NCBI GenBank assembly: GCA_014523625.1
Contig: JAATVP010000025.1
Location: forward strand, 1-14,942
Direction: 5' to 3'
DNA length: 14,942 bases
Origin: Nitrososphaerales archaeon TH5896
GTDB taxonomy: Archaea; Thermoproteota; Nitrososphaeria; Nitrososphaerales; Nitrososphaeraceae
Part shown: one piece after another, positions 7,377 through 13,580 of the stretch
How positions within the stretch are numbered: position 1 is the stretch's first letter
How the letters are laid out: each line of letters begins with the position of its first letter
Made by a program: the position numbers and the translations under genes
The notes under the pieces: generated by a model
Told to the model about the DNA's origin: nothing
The model's database searches: none
Seen by the model: only the letters and a program-made list of their open reading frames with translations

Positions 7377-7508
7377 TTATCCGACTCCAGTAGGAGGATG
7401 ATGCTCCTCATGTTCTAACTTGACATGTTCTTCCTTTTCATTGATTGTATTGAATGTGATTCCACATATTTCACAGGTGTACCTAGACGAAGAAGTTGAT
7501 GTTGACAT
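7377..7508 (-). CDS. Small C2H2 zinc-finger protein (43 aa)
   Basis: A very short gene: ATG at 7508, stop at 7377-7379, 43 residues. After a Ser/Thr-rich start (MSTSTSSSR) comes one zinc finger, YTCEICGITFNTINEKEEHVKLEH: two Cys in C-x2-C, aromatic Tyr and Phe at the usual hydrophobic positions, and two His spaced H-x4-H. An acidic, His/Pro-rich end (EEHHPPTGVG) follows. Single-finger C2H2 proteins of this size are common in Nitrososphaeria, where they are thought to bind DNA or partners. A TATA-like TTTTATAAT (7538-7546, minus strand) is centred about 34 nt upstream of the ATG, giving a leader of roughly 8 nt. The gene is divergent from the PPOX gene at 7709. The motif leaves little doubt that it is coding; the function is unknown. 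Confidence 0.75.
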   Translation of the reverse strand: MSTSTSSSRYTCEICGITFNTINEKEEHVKLEHEEHHPPTGVG

Positions 7509-7537
7509 TAGCCTGACTATTCAATTAACCAGTTACC

Positions 7538-7546
7538 ATTATAAAA
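7538..7546 (-). promoter_or_regulatory. TATA box of the C2H2 zinc-finger gene
   Basis: TTTTATAAT in the sense direction, centred about 34 nt before the ATG at 7508. Confidence 0.4.
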
Positions 7547-7679
7547 GGAGTACTCTCGCGTCGTCAACACTGATCTTGTTCCCCTCAAGTATCAGGAATA
7601 ATTTATCAGTGGATATTCATTGATCGGAAACAATTTCCTTGATAGATAAATGATCATCGGAGCTATGAGAAGGAAAACA

Positions 7680-7688
7680 ATAATAAAA
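7680..7688 (+). promoter_or_regulatory. TATA box of the PPOX-fold protein gene
   Basis: ATAATAAAA centred about 25 nt before the ATG at 7709, which predicts a leaderless mRNA. No Shine-Dalgarno motif precedes the ATG. Confidence 0.45.
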
Positions 7689-7708
7689 ACGCATTCAACT
7701 TAAAAGAT

Positions 7709-8086
7709 ATGTCTTCCACTGATCCAATTTCAACACTTTCTCAGTATCGTTATATTAAACTCGAGACTTTGAAAAGAAATGGTGTAGGGGTGGCTACCCC
7801 TGTATGGTTTACGATAGATGGGAGCAAAATTAATGTTGTAACAAGAAGTCAGACCGGCAAGGTAAAGCGATTGAGAAATAATCCAAATGTACGCATAGCT
7901 CCGTGCGGAATGAGAGGCCAACTCAAAGGTCAGTGGTACAGTGGAAAGGCATTTCTTGCAAATCAAGAAGAACTAGATACTGCGTTAAATCTGAGGAAGC
8001 AGAAATATGGAATCAGGGCCAGATTAGCAGGAATCTTTTCTAGGACTAAAGGACAACTAACTGGGATCAACATTAGCTTTGATTAA
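7709..8086 (+). CDS. PPOX class F420/FMN-dependent oxidoreductase
   Basis: A 125-residue protein of the pyridoxamine 5'-phosphate oxidase-like split beta-barrel fold, matching the class of small actinobacterial and archaeal F420-dependent proteins (TIGR03666-type). Family landmarks run in order: YIKLETLKRNGVGVATPVWFTIDG (first strands), then NVVTRSQTGKVKRLRNNPNVRIAPCGMRGQLKG (cofactor phosphate-binding loop, with K-x-K-R-L-R and a core AP-C), and RKQKYGIRARLAG (C-terminal helix). The length is normal for the family. Nitrososphaeria make F420, so an F420-linked reductase is plausible, but the substrate is unknown and FMN or heme binding is known for relatives. The ATG at 7709 sits about 25 nt from a TATA-like element. 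A T7 run follows the stop by about 20 nt. Confidence 0.9.
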   Translation: MSSTDPISTLSQYRYIKLETLKRNGVGVATPVWFTIDGSKINVVTRSQTGKVKRLRNNPNVRIAPCGMRGQLKGQWYSGKAFLANQEELDTALNLRKQKYGIRARLAGIFSRTKGQLTGINISFD

Positions 8087-8106
8087 ACGAGGTGTTAGCA
8101 ACAACA

Positions 8107-8113
8107 TTTTTTT
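8107..8113 (+). terminator. T-run terminator of the PPOX gene
   Basis: Seven consecutive T about 20 nt after the stop codon. Archaeal termination typically occurs at such runs without needing a hairpin. Confidence 0.45.
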
Positions 8114-8445
8114 AAAAATCAACAGATAACCCTGACAGTCGCAGTTACATCGAGAATGGAGGTCAATTTGAGAATCTGTTCACATGTGAGGGGAGTTGTT
8201 GTTCGTACTTCATTCATCGCATTTTATTGATGGGACGCTTTCATAATGCGTTCACCTGAATAAGCAAATACTCATTTTAGGACCATTTTCAAATTTGAAA
8301 CTTAGTTCCCCTCTACAGTATACAGCTGATAGTTGCCTTAAATAATCTACTAGTCACTCGCAAAACTTTGTTGTCTTAATAGTTGTCTCACTAATAAATG
8401 CTGTCCTCTTCATATGACTAAAACCATATTTATTTAATGAAATGC

Positions 8446-8505
8446 ATATCTATCAAAGGATAGATATTCAAAAAATACCATTGCTTAGGTCGTTACCTAC
8501 AAAAA
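8446..8505 (-). terminator. Terminator region of the MCO-ZIP-regulator operon
   Basis: Read on the minus strand this gives T5 (8501-8505), a 5-bp hairpin TAGGT/ACCTA (8486-8499), T6 (8470-8475), then a perfect 9-bp hairpin ATATCTATC/GATAGATAT with a 4-nt loop (8446-8467). The first hairpin followed by T6 would make a good terminator; the second may act on either strand. Confidence 0.4.
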
Positions 8506-8543
8506 TACTTGCTAGAATAGCAGATTTAAGCTGAAGAGACAGG

Positions 8544-9089
8544 CTACTGTATCTTGTGAGTTGCTTTTAGGCTTCTGACAAAATCTTCAAGCTTCTTCAA
8601 AGTTTCAGAATGTAGATGATGTTCTATCCCCTCTGCGTCTTCGTTAGCAATATCGTCCTGAACACCAATCATCTTGAAAAACTCAGCGAGTATTCCATGC
8701 CTCTTGTGTATGGCTTTCGCAACTTCTATCCCCTTGTCTGTTAAGCTCATTCCCCTGTATTTTTCATATCGAATGAACTCCGTTTCGTGGAGTTTTTTCA
8801 TCATCCTTGTAACGCTGGGAGAGGAAACATTAAGGTAATCTGAAATGTCAACTGTTGTTGCATAGCCTTTCTGAAGGACAAGTTCATAGATCACCTCGAG
8901 ATAGTCTTCCATACGATCGGTTCGGTCTTCTCTAATCGTCCGGTTGGCTTCACGAATTGAAGTAAGCCTGGCATCCAGCCCGCCTTTCTCCCGATAAAGC
9001 GACCCCCGATTCTGTTTTGCTGTCGTAGCTGATGAGGCATCCGATGCTGTGTCATCTACACCACCACCGCCGTTGTCACTATGCATCAT
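8544..9089 (-). CDS. DtxR-family metal-dependent transcriptional regulator, MntR-like
   Basis: A one-component repressor that senses Mn2+/Fe2+ and binds operator DNA as a dimer. After a 60-residue Gly/Ser/Asp- then Arg-rich extension comes the winged helix (MEDYLEVIYELVLQKGYATTVDISDYLNVSSPSVTRMMKKL...), followed by the dimerisation helices. The metal site matches Bacillus MntR: D62-x-x-E65, H131 in KRHGILAEFF, and E153-x-x-E156-H157 in AEGIEHHL. No SH3-like third domain is present, as in MntR. Start: an ATG at 9110 is possible, but GGGAGGT lies 7 nt before the ATG at 9089, so 9089 (181 residues) was chosen. It is the last gene of the operon behind the ZIP permease, and probably controls that operon through the site at 11780-11798. 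The N-terminal extension is unusual; MntR starts only a few residues before M-E-D-Y. Confidence 0.9.
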   Translation of the reverse strand: MMHSDNGGGGVDDTASDASSATTAKQNRGSLYREKGGLDARLTSIREANRTIREDRTDRMEDYLEVIYELVLQKGYATTVDISDYLNVSSPSVTRMMKKLHETEFIRYEKYRGMSLTDKGIEVAKAIHKRHGILAEFFKMIGVQDDIANEDAEGIEHHLHSETLKKLEDFVRSLKATHKIQ

Positions 9090-9137
9090 ATAATGACCTC
9101 CCACCATCATCTCTAGTATTCATATTTGAGCATCCCT

Positions 9138-10526
9138 TCATATAAGTAAGCCCGTAAAATACATTATTAGTAGTCCAGTAATAAATCCTGCAACAACTGG
9201 TCCAGAGATATACGGTGAAGATTTAGGCTTTTGATGATGTGAAATCCATGATATCAACGAATATACTACTTGGAATATCGCCCCTGCTCCCACTGATAAG
9301 AATACAACCGCCGCAAGAGGAGAATAAAGAAAGCCGCCTATCCAGGTTCCTGCAATTGTGGGAACGCCTGCAATTAAGCCCATCATAACCAATCTTCGAA
9401 TCATAGTGCTTCTTTTCGCTTCTGATTTTGCAATCGGAGCTACTATGGCTAGTCCTTCAGTCGTATTATGTAAGGTGAACCCAACAATAAGAAATGTACT
9501 GAGTGCTACTTCACCGAGTAGCATGGCGGCACCTATTGCAAGTCCTTCCCCAAAATTATGTAGTCCTATTCCAATTGCTATCATCATCGAAATTGTTAGT
9601 GGTTTCAAAAGCTGCTGGTATTTCTGCAACTGTATCTGTATCTCTCGAGTTGAAGCGGATCCCTTTGCAGATTCACTGTAAAACTCATCCTTCTGATTTT
9701 TTGTGTAAGATCTATCTTGATTCAATGTTTCTCCGGCAGATGAAGATGGAGTCGATAGGCGGGTTTTGCCAACTACTGATTTTTCTATGGCCCTCTGAGT
9801 TAATCGTTCTGATGTATAAAGTAGGATAGCAAACGAGGAAATCGTTACCATAACACTCAACGCCTGACCGTTGAACACTGCAGCCAGATTTTCAATGACG
9901 ATTTCGTTCACTTCCAGGAGAGCATCTATGCCCAAAAATACAAGGAGCCCCGCCGTAAGACTGAGGAAAAAACTGTACTTACCAACGCTAATCCTACGTA
10001 TGTATGGATACCACAAAAGACCTATCAATATGGGGATGACTCCGACGTATACGCCCAAGGATGTAAAGAGTAAGGCTTGATTTGCGTCTGGGGTCGGTGC
10101 CAGAGTAGCTGCTTCCACACTTTTGCTAAACCTGGTCCCATCGGAGGTGGTTATGCCGATTTCGTATGGAGTCCCTGGGATCCAAGGAAATGGAATCGTC
10201 ACAGTGGCTTCACTCAATCTCGAGATCTTACTACTTGGTTCTATTGCGGCAGATTGAATTCGGTCATTGACATCGGCTTGCGATATCACTATATCCATAG
10301 GACCGGTGTTTCGAATAAATACCAATATCTGATTGTCATGAAATTCTATCTTTTCAATAGTAACTTGTGGCAGAGGGGTTCCTACATTTATGAGAGATTG
10401 TCCATAGGGACTAAATAAGAATATCAGCATTCCCGTCAAGACTATTATTGGAACAAACGCAAGAATCACAGAGGTTTTGTGGGAGATGCGTTTCCCAGCC
10501 TTGGTACTCCCGTCCTCACTTAACAC
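9138..10526 (-). CDS. ZIP family divalent metal permease
   Basis: Membrane transporter for Zn2+, Fe2+ or Mn2+ uptake into the cytoplasm. The two family signatures are present: IGIGLHNFGEGLAIG (TM4) and GFTLHNTTEGLAI (TM5), where the His, Asn and Glu form the binuclear transport site. Topology: N-terminal helix at about 20-40, an external beta-rich domain at 50-140 that relatives of the GufA type lack, then about seven helices from residue 153 to the end, with a polar cytoplasmic loop (238-305) between TM3 and TM4. Start choice: a perfect Shine-Dalgarno GGAGGTGA (10536-10543) directly abuts the TTG at 10535, so the GTG at 10526, 9 nt beyond it, is more likely (462 residues). It is the middle gene of the operon: 44 nt after the oxidase and 48 nt before the regulator. 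Metal specificity cannot be read from sequence. Confidence 0.9.
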   Translation of the reverse strand: MLSEDGSTKAGKRISHKTSVILAFVPIIVLTGMLIFLFSPYGQSLINVGTPLPQVTIEKIEFHDNQILVFIRNTGPMDIVISQADVNDRIQSAAIEPSSKISRLSEATVTIPFPWIPGTPYEIGITTSDGTRFSKSVEAATLAPTPDANQALLFTSLGVYVGVIPILIGLLWYPYIRRISVGKYSFFLSLTAGLLVFLGIDALLEVNEIVIENLAAVFNGQALSVMVTISSFAILLYTSERLTQRAIEKSVVGKTRLSTPSSSAGETLNQDRSYTKNQKDEFYSESAKGSASTREIQIQLQKYQQLLKPLTISMMIAIGIGLHNFGEGLAIGAAMLLGEVALSTFLIVGFTLHNTTEGLAIVAPIAKSEAKRSTMIRRLVMMGLIAGVPTIAGTWIGGFLYSPLAAVVFLSVGAGAIFQVVYSLISWISHHQKPKSSPYISGPVVAGFITGLLIMYFTGLLI

Positions 10527-10535
10527 TCTAGCCAA

Positions 10536-10543
10536 TCACCTCC
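10536..10543 (-). promoter_or_regulatory. Strong Shine-Dalgarno of the ZIP gene
   Basis: GGAGGTGA in the sense direction, complementary to the archaeal 16S 3' end. It decides between the TTG at 10535 (no spacing) and the GTG at 10526 (9 nt spacing), favouring the GTG. Confidence 0.55.
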
Positions 10544-10570
10544 AGCCATACTCATTGTGTGAATAGACAT

Positions 10571-11752
10571 CTATAATTGGCCTCCAGAATTCACCGGCGA
10601 TTTACCTGCAATAGTGTTGTTCAGGGAGTCGTAAAAGATGCCGCTATTTGCCGGATTTGATTTCTGGGATTCATTTCCTTCAGTTACTAAAAATGTACCC
10701 ATCCACCCTTTCTCTGCAAACTCGGTTTTATGTGCATGAAACATAAACTTTCCAGGGTACTTGTATTTGAATTCTAATATGCCTCTCTCTCCCTGATTAG
10801 TTGTAACAATATCAGTAAGCTCATCTGGTTGTAAGCGTGTGCCGCTTGGGTAGTAGTCAAACATATTCGCATGAAGATGGAAATTGTTGAGAGGATCGAA
10901 TTCTAACATATTCACTAGGTAAATCCGTACTAGCCTATCCTTCTGGATCTGCACAGGATGGTGCATGTAGTAATAAGGAACTCCATTAACGGTATAGAAG
11001 TTATTCTCGGCATCAAAATCAGTATCATAGCCATTCATAACCATGACCATTTCATCTGCAGGAGGACGCGGGGCCTTTGGATCAACTATGAAAACTCCAT
11101 ACAGGCCGTGAGCAATGTGCTCTTCCAGCGGTGTCATGTGACAATGGTATGGGAAAACACCGAAGGGCTCTGCCGTGAACTCGTATGTAAATTCTCCGCC
11201 AGGGGAGATCATCTCAAATACCCCGTCCATATTAGCAGGGTGAATACCGTGCAGGTGCAACGAATGCGGCATTGAGCCATTATTAATGAAGTTTATCCTT
11301 ACGATATCTCCTTCTGTAGCTCGGATGGTCGGACCCGGCACAGTGCCGTTGAATGTCCATATGTTATAAAATACCCCAGGAGAAATCTCTTTCACTAGAT
11401 TATCCGAAGCTATTATAGTAAACTCTCTAAGCGTTTTTCCATCTTGTGATCTTGATACTTTCCCATAGTTAAATTCACGAAGGTACTTCATAGGATCAAC
11501 GACGGCATCAACTGGATCTCCATCTTCTGTTGTTTGAAGGGGATCCAAAATATTGCCTGAGGTGGTCGCAATTGGATAGCCAGGAGTATGACTACCAACA
11601 ACCTTTGGGTTGGACTCTTTGTCAGGATCAGAAGTCTGCGACGCATTCAATACTGAATTAATATTCTTGTATCCTCCAGCACCAATCGTAATAATTACAG
11701 CAACTGCCGTAGAAATTATAGCAACGCCAATAAGCATAGGGGAAATACGCAT
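10571..11752 (-). CDS. Two-domain multicopper oxidase, membrane-anchored
   Basis: A 393-residue copper enzyme on the outer face of the membrane. Residues about 5-25 form a signal/anchor helix, then a 60-residue polar linker. Cupredoxin domain 1 has PHSLHLHG (H163, H166, H168), FPYHCHMTPLEEH (H203, C204, H205, H212) and HGLYG; domain 2 has NNFHLHANMF (H292, H294) and FMFHAHKTEF (H339, H341). The four H-x-H pairs supply the trinuclear type 2/3 centre, so it is laccase-like and oxygen-reducing in principle. The type 1 copper (H163, C204, H212) sits only in domain 1, with Leu217 at the usual axial Met position. This is the type C two-domain layout, assembled as a trimer. It resembles NirK but has HCH, not HCA. 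Electron donor unknown; copper or iron/manganese oxidation or NO chemistry are possibilities. ATG 11752 was preferred over TTG 11761 because a TATA box lies 26 nt upstream. First gene of the operon. Confidence 0.9.
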   Translation of the reverse strand: MRISPMLIGVAIISTAVAVIITIGAGGYKNINSVLNASQTSDPDKESNPKVVGSHTPGYPIATTSGNILDPLQTTEDGDPVDAVVDPMKYLREFNYGKVSRSQDGKTLREFTIIASDNLVKEISPGVFYNIWTFNGTVPGPTIRATEGDIVRINFINNGSMPHSLHLHGIHPANMDGVFEMISPGGEFTYEFTAEPFGVFPYHCHMTPLEEHIAHGLYGVFIVDPKAPRPPADEMVMVMNGYDTDFDAENNFYTVNGVPYYYMHHPVQIQKDRLVRIYLVNMLEFDPLNNFHLHANMFDYYPSGTRLQPDELTDIVTTNQGERGILEFKYKYPGKFMFHAHKTEFAEKGWMGTFLVTEGNESQKSNPANSGIFYDSLNNTIAGKSPVNSGGQL

Positions 11753-11773
11753 GATTACCAAATTGTTAATTGC

Positions 11774-11798
11774 TTTAATAAATCTTAGCCTAATCTAA
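11774..11798 (-). promoter_or_regulatory. MCO operon promoter with DtxR-type operator
   Basis: The sense strand reads GATTTATTAAA, with a TATA box (11775-11782) centred 26 nt before the ATG at 11752. Immediately upstream, covering the BRE position, is TTAGGCTAA (11785-11793), an exact match to the DtxR core TTAGSCTAA. Over the 19-bp consensus TWAGGTTAGSCTAACCTWA (11780-11798) 14 positions agree. A repressor here would block TBP/TFB binding. Confidence 0.5.
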
Positions 11799-11841
11799 GT
11801 TTATTCAGGCTTACGATTAATGTTAATTGAATAAACATTTT

Positions 11842-12042
11842 TTAGAAACTTGATCTAACCGTTTTTCTAATTGAACTAACCTTTAGTCCATTTTTTGATA
11901 CCACGTCCCTTAATGAATAATCGGTTGCGAAGCCCTCATGAATTGCTGTCTCAATAATACGACCTTCAAGTGTCTTCAATTTCTCATTTCCAATTTCAGT
12001 TTTTACTGAATCATAGTAGTGATCAGTCCCCCATAAAGGCAT
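11842..12042 (-). CDS. Possible small protein of unknown function (66 aa)
   Basis: A 66-residue frame upstream of and co-directional with the oxidase gene, 89 nt away. It is charged and mostly helical by composition: MPLWGTDHYYDSVKTEIG, then EKLKTLEGRIIETAIHEGF and SLRDVVSKNGLKVSSIRKTV, the last part resembling a small helix-turn-helix half. No family is recognised. Codon choice looks ordinary for the window. Against it, no TATA box or Shine-Dalgarno sits at the expected distance from the ATG at 12042, and a second short frame (12003-12095) overlaps its start. It may be a real small gene or chance. Confidence 0.4.
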   Translation of the reverse strand: MPLWGTDHYYDSVKTEIGNEKLKTLEGRIIETAIHEGFATDYSLRDVVSKNGLKVSSIRKTVRSSF

Positions 12043-12207
12043 AAGAGGAAGAGCATGCCCCAGCTTGATTTGCCATGACCAAACTTGTCAGACATACTTC
12101 TCTCATGACTTGAAATTAGGGACATGTATGTATGCTATGATGTTCCGTAGGTTTATCTGATTTCATCGCGTTACAAAATCAGAGAAGATGATGGAATAGT
12201 ATGATCT

Positions 12208-12214
12208 AAAAAAA
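12208..12214 (-). terminator. T-run terminator of the cobalamin-binding protein gene
   Basis: A7 on the plus strand, hence T7 in the minus-strand transcript, about 26 nt after the stop at 12240. It is a typical archaeal termination run. Confidence 0.45.
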
Positions 12215-12239
12215 GTAAAGAGGTGGATTATCTGGGAGT

Positions 12240-13178
12240 CTACTGAGTCAATTTTCTATATGAATTTGGAGGTAGTTCTAAATCTGCAAATGCTTCAGGG
12301 TCAATTATTTTTGCTATGATCTCCAAACCCACTACTATCCTAGGTCCAGGTTTGCTAAAATAGGCATTTGCATTCACAACATAAACCTCCCCTCGCTTTA
12401 CTGCGTCCAATGATTTCCATCTATCGCTATCGTTTAGAGGGTCCATCTCCTTGCAAGTCCTGTCAATCTCGAACCCGCAGGGCATAAGAACTATTTTGTC
12501 TGGTTGATATTGAGAAATTTCATCAAGGCTTATGCGCCTCGACGGCTCTCCATTTGAGCTTAAGCCATTTATCCCGCCGGCTATCTTGACCATTTGCGGT
12601 ATCCAATGGCCAGCCACATAGATGGGGTCGATCCACTCTATGCATAATATTTTGGGCCGCTTGGTATTCTTATCCAGTTTCCTCTTTGCGGCGATCTCCA
12701 CTTTTTTAATTCTCTGTCGCAATTTGGATACCAATAAAAGGCCCTCTTCCGATTTACCGACCCGCTTTGCAACATCGTGGACGCTGATCAAGATATCATC
12801 TAGATCATGAGGGTCAAGTACGACTAAATCTGGTTTGTACCCCAAAATTTCGAACGCTCTCTCTATTTCCTTAGTATGGGGAGCACATACTTTACAAACA
12901 CCTTGAGCAATCATAAGGTCAGGCATTGCTTCCTTAAGGACACTGCTGTCTATGACATAAATTTCTCCCCCTGTACCAGACATTTCTCCAATCCGACGAT
13001 CAATCTCGCGGCTGCTCATCGCGGCGCAATCAATGGAGGCATTGACCACCTTTGGTTTTTTTCTAGCCGAATCTGGGTATTTGCATTCATGCGTTACTCC
13101 AGTGATCTGTGCTCCTAGTCCCAACTCGTAAAGGATTTCTGTGGAGCTGGGCAAGAAGGAAACAATTCTTTTAACCAA
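12240..13178 (-). CDS. Cobalamin-binding (BtuF-like) periplasmic-binding-fold protein
   Basis: A 312-residue class III periplasmic-binding-protein fold of the kind that binds vitamin B12 or related corrinoids (COG0614). Lobe 1 opens with RIVSFLPSSTEILYELGLGAQITGVTHECKYP; MIAQGVCKVCAPH follows, a hallmark of the cobalamin-binding branch. A long bridging helix (about 140-170) leads to lobe 2 with ILCIEWIDPIYVAGHWIPQMVKIAGGING, VLMPCGFEIDRT and WKSLDAVKRGEVYVVNANAYFSKPGPR. There is no signal peptide or membrane helix, so it should be cytoplasmic, unlike BtuF of B12 importers, and no BtuC/D genes are nearby. A role in cobalamin handling or salvage is inference. The only in-frame start is TTG at 13178, preceded by GGTGA and by a TATA-like element (13205-13213). 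Confidence 0.85.
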   Translation of the reverse strand: MVKRIVSFLPSSTEILYELGLGAQITGVTHECKYPDSARKKPKVVNASIDCAAMSSREIDRRIGEMSGTGGEIYVIDSSVLKEAMPDLMIAQGVCKVCAPHTKEIERAFEILGYKPDLVVLDPHDLDDILISVHDVAKRVGKSEEGLLLVSKLRQRIKKVEIAAKRKLDKNTKRPKILCIEWIDPIYVAGHWIPQMVKIAGGINGLSSNGEPSRRISLDEISQYQPDKIVLMPCGFEIDRTCKEMDPLNDSDRWKSLDAVKRGEVYVVNANAYFSKPGPRIVVGLEIIAKIIDPEAFADLELPPNSYRKLTQ

Positions 13179-13204
13179 TTTGATTAGTTCACCAGTTCAT
13201 TTCC

Positions 13205-13213
13205 TTTTTAATA
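13205..13213 (-). promoter_or_regulatory. TATA-like element of the cobalamin-binding protein gene
   Basis: TATTAAAAA in the sense direction, centred about 31 nt before the TTG at 13178, predicting a very short leader. Confidence 0.35.
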
Positions 13214-13532
13214 GCACGGCACTTATTACTTCTTTGCTATGACAAGGCCTCTCAAAGACAATAAAATTAAGTGTAGGTTGCAGCTATCGTCTTTTTTATC
13301 TCGCCCCCCCGCGCCTATGATATTGCAAAATTTATTGGAGGATGGGCGGATGATATTATGGTAGTACTCCTCACAATACTCTTGATATGCCGATTTATCA
13401 TCTTTGCCAGGGTCGACTTTAGCACTATCTTCCAGAAGGATATCATTATGTCGTTATGTCAATTAGTCGTAATAGAGACTCACTTCAAAAGCAAACTCCT
13501 ACTCTAAATATAGTCTACCTTGCTCCAACTTC

Positions 13533-13564
13533 GTTAGTCACCTTTAGTTAGTCACATTTATATA
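13533..13564 (+). promoter_or_regulatory. Hsp20 promoter with tandem operator-like repeats
   Basis: Two copies of GTTAGTCAC followed by CTTTA or ATTTA (13533-13546 and 13547-13560) run directly into the TATA box TTTATATA (13557-13564), 17 nt before the ATG. Related TTATGTC/TTAGTC motifs recur at 13446-13468. The position over the BRE/TATA suggests binding of a regulator. Confidence 0.5.
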
Positions 13565-13580
13565 CCGGGAAACCATATCT

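Larger units (their letters stand above)
8087..8543. other. Spacer between convergent genes, 457 bp
   Basis: It holds the T7 terminator of the PPOX gene, a perfect 14-bp palindrome TTTCAAATTTGAAA at 8287-8300, and the terminator-like hairpins of the oxidase-permease-regulator operon (8446-8505). No gene was seen. Confidence 0.5.
13179..13580. other. Spacer between divergent genes, 402 bp
   Basis: It holds the minus-strand promoter of the cobalamin-binding gene (TATTAAAAA, 13205-13213) and the repeat-rich promoter of Hsp20 (13446-13564). A C7 run lies at 13304-13310. A 49-codon hydrophobic frame (13358-13507, +) exists but was not accepted as a gene. Confidence 0.5.

Noticed and set aside
7420..7623. 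67-codon plus-strand frame
   Set aside because: Antisense to the C2H2 zinc-finger gene and its promoter; no family resemblance.
9358..10418. Several 60-113 codon plus-strand frames
   Set aside because: Shadows of the ZIP permease gene on the opposite strand.
13358..13507. 49-codon hydrophobic frame (VVLLTILLICRFIIF...) downstream of a GGAGG
   Set aside because: The Shine-Dalgarno is 16 nt away, there is no TATA box, and it runs into the Hsp20 promoter repeats; chance is more likely.
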